From NCBI RefSeq assembly GCF_020860125.1, contig NZ_JAJBUX010000060.1:1-6308 (forward strand): a DNA stretch of 6,308 nt. The letters are read 5' to 3'. Position 1 is the stretch's first letter. Each line of letters begins with the position of its first letter. Positions 4,689 to 6,308 of this stretch are shown here, piece by piece. Under the pieces are notes generated by a model. It did no database searches, was not told the DNA's origin, and saw only the letters and a list, made by a program, of their open reading frames with translations. Made by a program: the position numbers and the translations under genes. The stretch is from Cloacibacillus sp. Its GTDB lineage: Bacteria; Synergistota; Synergistia; Synergistales; Synergistaceae.

Positions 4689-5876
4689 ATGTCTGAAAAT
4701 AAAAAGGTCCGCGTCGGGCTTTGCGGAGCGGGTTTCGCGGGAAAGTTCCACGCCTACGGCATTAACCGCGCCTACGGGGTGGACGCGCAGGTGAGCGTAC
4801 TCTGCGAGCCGAACCGGGAGCTCGCGGAGCAGGTCGCCGCGAAATACGGCATACCGCGCATCTGCTCGGATTATAAAGAGCTCCTTAACGACGTTTCCCT
4901 TAACGTCATCGACCTCTGCACGCCGACGAATATGCATCACGTGATGATCGAGGAGGCGCTGTCGGCCGGCAAGCACGTCATCTGCGAGAAGCCGCTGACC
5001 GGATATTTTGGCGAGCCGGGCGATCCGCAGCTTGTCGGCGAGGTGGACAGGAAAAAGATGTACGAGGTCGTAGCCTCCCGCCTTGACCGGCTCCGCGAAG
5101 CGGTGAGAAAGAGCGGACGGCTCTTCATGTATGCCGAAAACTGGATCTACGCGCCCGCGGTGACGAAGAGCGCCGAGATACTGCGCGCCTCGAAGGATAA
5201 GATCATGCTCATGAAGGCCGACGAGAGCCACAGCGGTGCGCATACGCGGCTTGCCGACGAATGGAAGAACTCCGGCGGCGGCGCGCTGATCCGCCAGGGG
5301 TGCCATCCTCTTTCGGCGGTGCTCTTCCTCAAACGCACGGAGGCGGCGGCGCGCGGCGAGGCCTATTCGGTGCGCGACGTTTACGGCGACGTGGGGACGG
5401 CGCTTCGTAATATTCCTGAGTCCGGGCGCGGCGCGATCGTGGCCCGTCCCAAAGACGTGGAGGATACTGGCATGATGCAGCTGACCTTCGGCGACGGCAC
5501 GAAGGCGACGGTCTTCGCCTCCGACGCGGTCCCCGGCGGCATCCGCAACACCGTCGAGGTCAACACGACGGGTGGCAACATGTACTGCAACATCTGCCAG
5601 AACAACTCGCTCATCTCCTACGCCGCGGGCGACGAGACGCTGAAGGATATATACGTCACCGGCAATGTCGAGACGAAAAGGGGTTATCAGTACGTCATGC
5701 TCGAAGAGGAGTGGTTCCGGGGCCAGATCCAGGAGTTCCAGGATTTCATGGAATGCGTCGCCTTTGACCGTGAACCGCTTTCAAACATAGATATCGCCTG
5801 CGAGACGGCGCGGCTGATGTACGCCGCCTATCTCTCGGCGGAGGAGGGGCGGAAGCTCAAACTCGCAGAGCTGTAG
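4689..5876 (+). CDS. Gfo/Idh/MocA-family NAD(P)-dependent oxidoreductase
   Basis: The protein has 395 residues and an N-terminal Rossmann domain (about 5-130), with the dinucleotide motif GAGFAG (13-18), the acidic residue Glu40 after the second strand (CEPN), and the family hallmark CEKP (99-102) with Lys101. The substrate domain follows (about 145-370) and carries GGGALIRQGCHPLSAV (197-211). Relatives oxidise or reduce hydroxyl groups on sugars, inositols and cyclic polyols. His206 matches the conserved catalytic histidine, but the aspartate found four residues before it in myo-inositol dehydrogenase is Arg202 here, and a later Asp is Ser209, so chemistry or substrate may differ from IolG. 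The protein is somewhat longer than the common 330-350, partly from a loop at 103-122 after CEKP. GGAGG (4676-4680) lies 8 bases before the ATG. The gene follows a strong terminator and lacks the shared operator block, so co-regulation is not evident. The substrate cannot be assigned. Confidence 0.9.
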   Translation: MSENKKVRVGLCGAGFAGKFHAYGINRAYGVDAQVSVLCEPNRELAEQVAAKYGIPRICSDYKELLNDVSLNVIDLCTPTNMHHVMIEEALSAGKHVICEKPLTGYFGEPGDPQLVGEVDRKKMYEVVASRLDRLREAVRKSGRLFMYAENWIYAPAVTKSAEILRASKDKIMLMKADESHSGAHTRLADEWKNSGGGALIRQGCHPLSAVLFLKRTEAAARGEAYSVRDVYGDVGTALRNIPESGRGAIVARPKDVEDTGMMQLTFGDGTKATVFASDAVPGGIRNTVEVNTTGGNMYCNICQNNSLISYAAGDETLKDIYVTGNVETKRGYQYVMLEEEWFRGQIQEFQDFMECVAFDREPLSNIDIACETARLMYAAYLSAEEGRKLKLAEL

Positions 5877-5958
5877 GAAACTCGACCCGCAGTCGTGACG
5901 AGCGGCCCGAAGGCGGCGAGAACAGCCGGTCATCCCGCTTAAAATATAAAACGTGAAT

Positions 5959-6004
5959 AGGGCGCGGACGCCATGAACGGTGGCTGTCCGCGCCCTGTTT
6001 ATTG
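5959..6004 (+). terminator. Rho-independent terminator after the oxidoreductase gene
   Basis: Perfect 11-base arms AGGGCGCGGAC (5959-5969) and GTCCGCGCCCT (5986-5996) are extended by GCCA/TGGC with a single bulged T around a 7-base loop, followed by a T-rich tail GTTTATTG. It lies 82 bases past the stop codon and closes the oxidoreductase unit. Confidence 0.8.
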
Positions 6005-6308
6005 TAATTGAGCGCTGATCCCGGCTGCTGGGTGAAATTGTAGATTAGCAGCGGGAATATCAATAAAAATATCATGTTATGAATAGGTGTCAACACGGAC
6101 TTTTCGCGGTTTTCGTCTTATAAAAAATATAGGTATTGATATATTTTATCAAACGATAAATTCAGTATCTTTGTGAAAAGAGCTCTTTTTGACGAGTTTT
6201 AGCCTCTTATGATTAATAAAATATAACAATAAATGAACCGCAAAGCTGAGAAAAAGTATCATATTCAATTAGAATGAAAATTCTCCAGGACTATAAATTT
6301 ATATTTTA
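6005..6308. other. AT-rich non-coding region, likely upstream of a gene beyond the window
   Basis: I see no credible gene here. It contains a long imperfect hairpin (TCCCGGCTGCT at 6019-6029 with AGCAGCGGGA at 6047-6056, 17-base loop, no U-run). It also has two overlapping inverted repeats, TTGATA-N5-TATCAA (6136-6152) and TTTATC-N4-GATAAA (6145-6160), and the 14-base palindrome AAAAGAGCTCTTTT (6176-6189). A TTGACG at 6189-6194 has no good -10 at normal spacing. The sharp rise in AT content and the clustered dyads resemble the two control regions seen earlier, but the TGTTTCC/AAATGGTA elements are absent. Confidence 0.5.

Noticed and set aside
4629..5306. A 225-codon open frame on the minus strand
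   Set aside because: It overlaps the oxidoreductase and the terminator at 4613-4656 and has no recognisable motif.
5857..6096. A 79-codon minus-strand frame with a hydrophobic start
   Set aside because: It runs through the terminator hairpin and the end of the oxidoreductase. The hydrophobic N-terminus comes from AT-rich DNA, and no convincing ribosome-binding site precedes it.
6233..6277. A 14-codon frame starting with ATG
   Set aside because: It has no ribosome-binding site and is too short to support.
1..6308. tRNA, rRNA, CRISPR arrays, insertion sequences or att sites
   Set aside because: I looked for cloverleaf-like elements, regularly spaced repeats, transposase motifs and terminal inverted repeats and saw none.

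Overview
The window is a stretch of bacterial chromosome with four complete genes, all on the + strand, in two or three transcription units. Coding DNA is GC-rich, with G/C strongly favoured at third codon positions. The intergenic control regions are sharply AT-rich, and every gene has a clear GGAGG-type ribosome-binding site. This composition and the mix of enzyme families would fit an anaerobic amino-acid- or organic-acid-fermenting bacterium. My best guess is the phylum Synergistota (Cloacibacillus/Synergistes type), but that rests on overall feel and no marker gene is present.

Layout. Positions 1-135 are a promoter/leader region. Positions 136-933 encode a type I 3-dehydroquinate dehydratase (aroD). 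Four bases later, 938-2770 encode a thiamine-diphosphate (ThDP) enzyme of the acetolactate-synthase superfamily; the two form a tightly coupled pair ended by hairpins at 2781-2864. Positions 2771-3136 are a long intergenic region holding the terminator, a clear 3'-end relic of a lost Gfo/Idh/MocA oxidoreductase gene (2885-2953), and a second promoter. Positions 3137-4576 encode a CoA-acylating-type aldehyde dehydrogenase, followed by a strong terminator at 4613-4656. Positions 4689-5876 encode a Gfo/Idh/MocA-family NAD(P)-dependent oxidoreductase, ended by a terminator at 5959-6004. Positions 6005-6308 are AT-rich and contain no gene I can support.

How the parts may fit together. The promoter regions before aroD and before the aldehyde dehydrogenase can be aligned over about 97 bases: an upstream half-site, a shared AAATGGTA(T)CTTGACA block, and a downstream 38-base block with two TTTC-type half-sites 20 bases apart. 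The downstream block sits at the same distance from TTGACA in both. This points to one regulator controlling both units. The enzyme set (polyol-type dehydrogenase, dehydratase, ThDP C-C lyase/ligase, CoA-acylating aldehyde dehydrogenase) parallels the logic of myo-inositol catabolism (IolG, IolE, IolD, IolA). However, the dehydratase is one that acts on 3-dehydroquinate. A catabolic route for quinate/shikimate-like or other cyclic hydroxy acids is therefore a reasonable but unproven hypothesis. The oxidoreductase relic 20 bases past the first terminator suggests that this module once carried another oxidoreductase gene between the ThDP enzyme and the aldehyde dehydrogenase.
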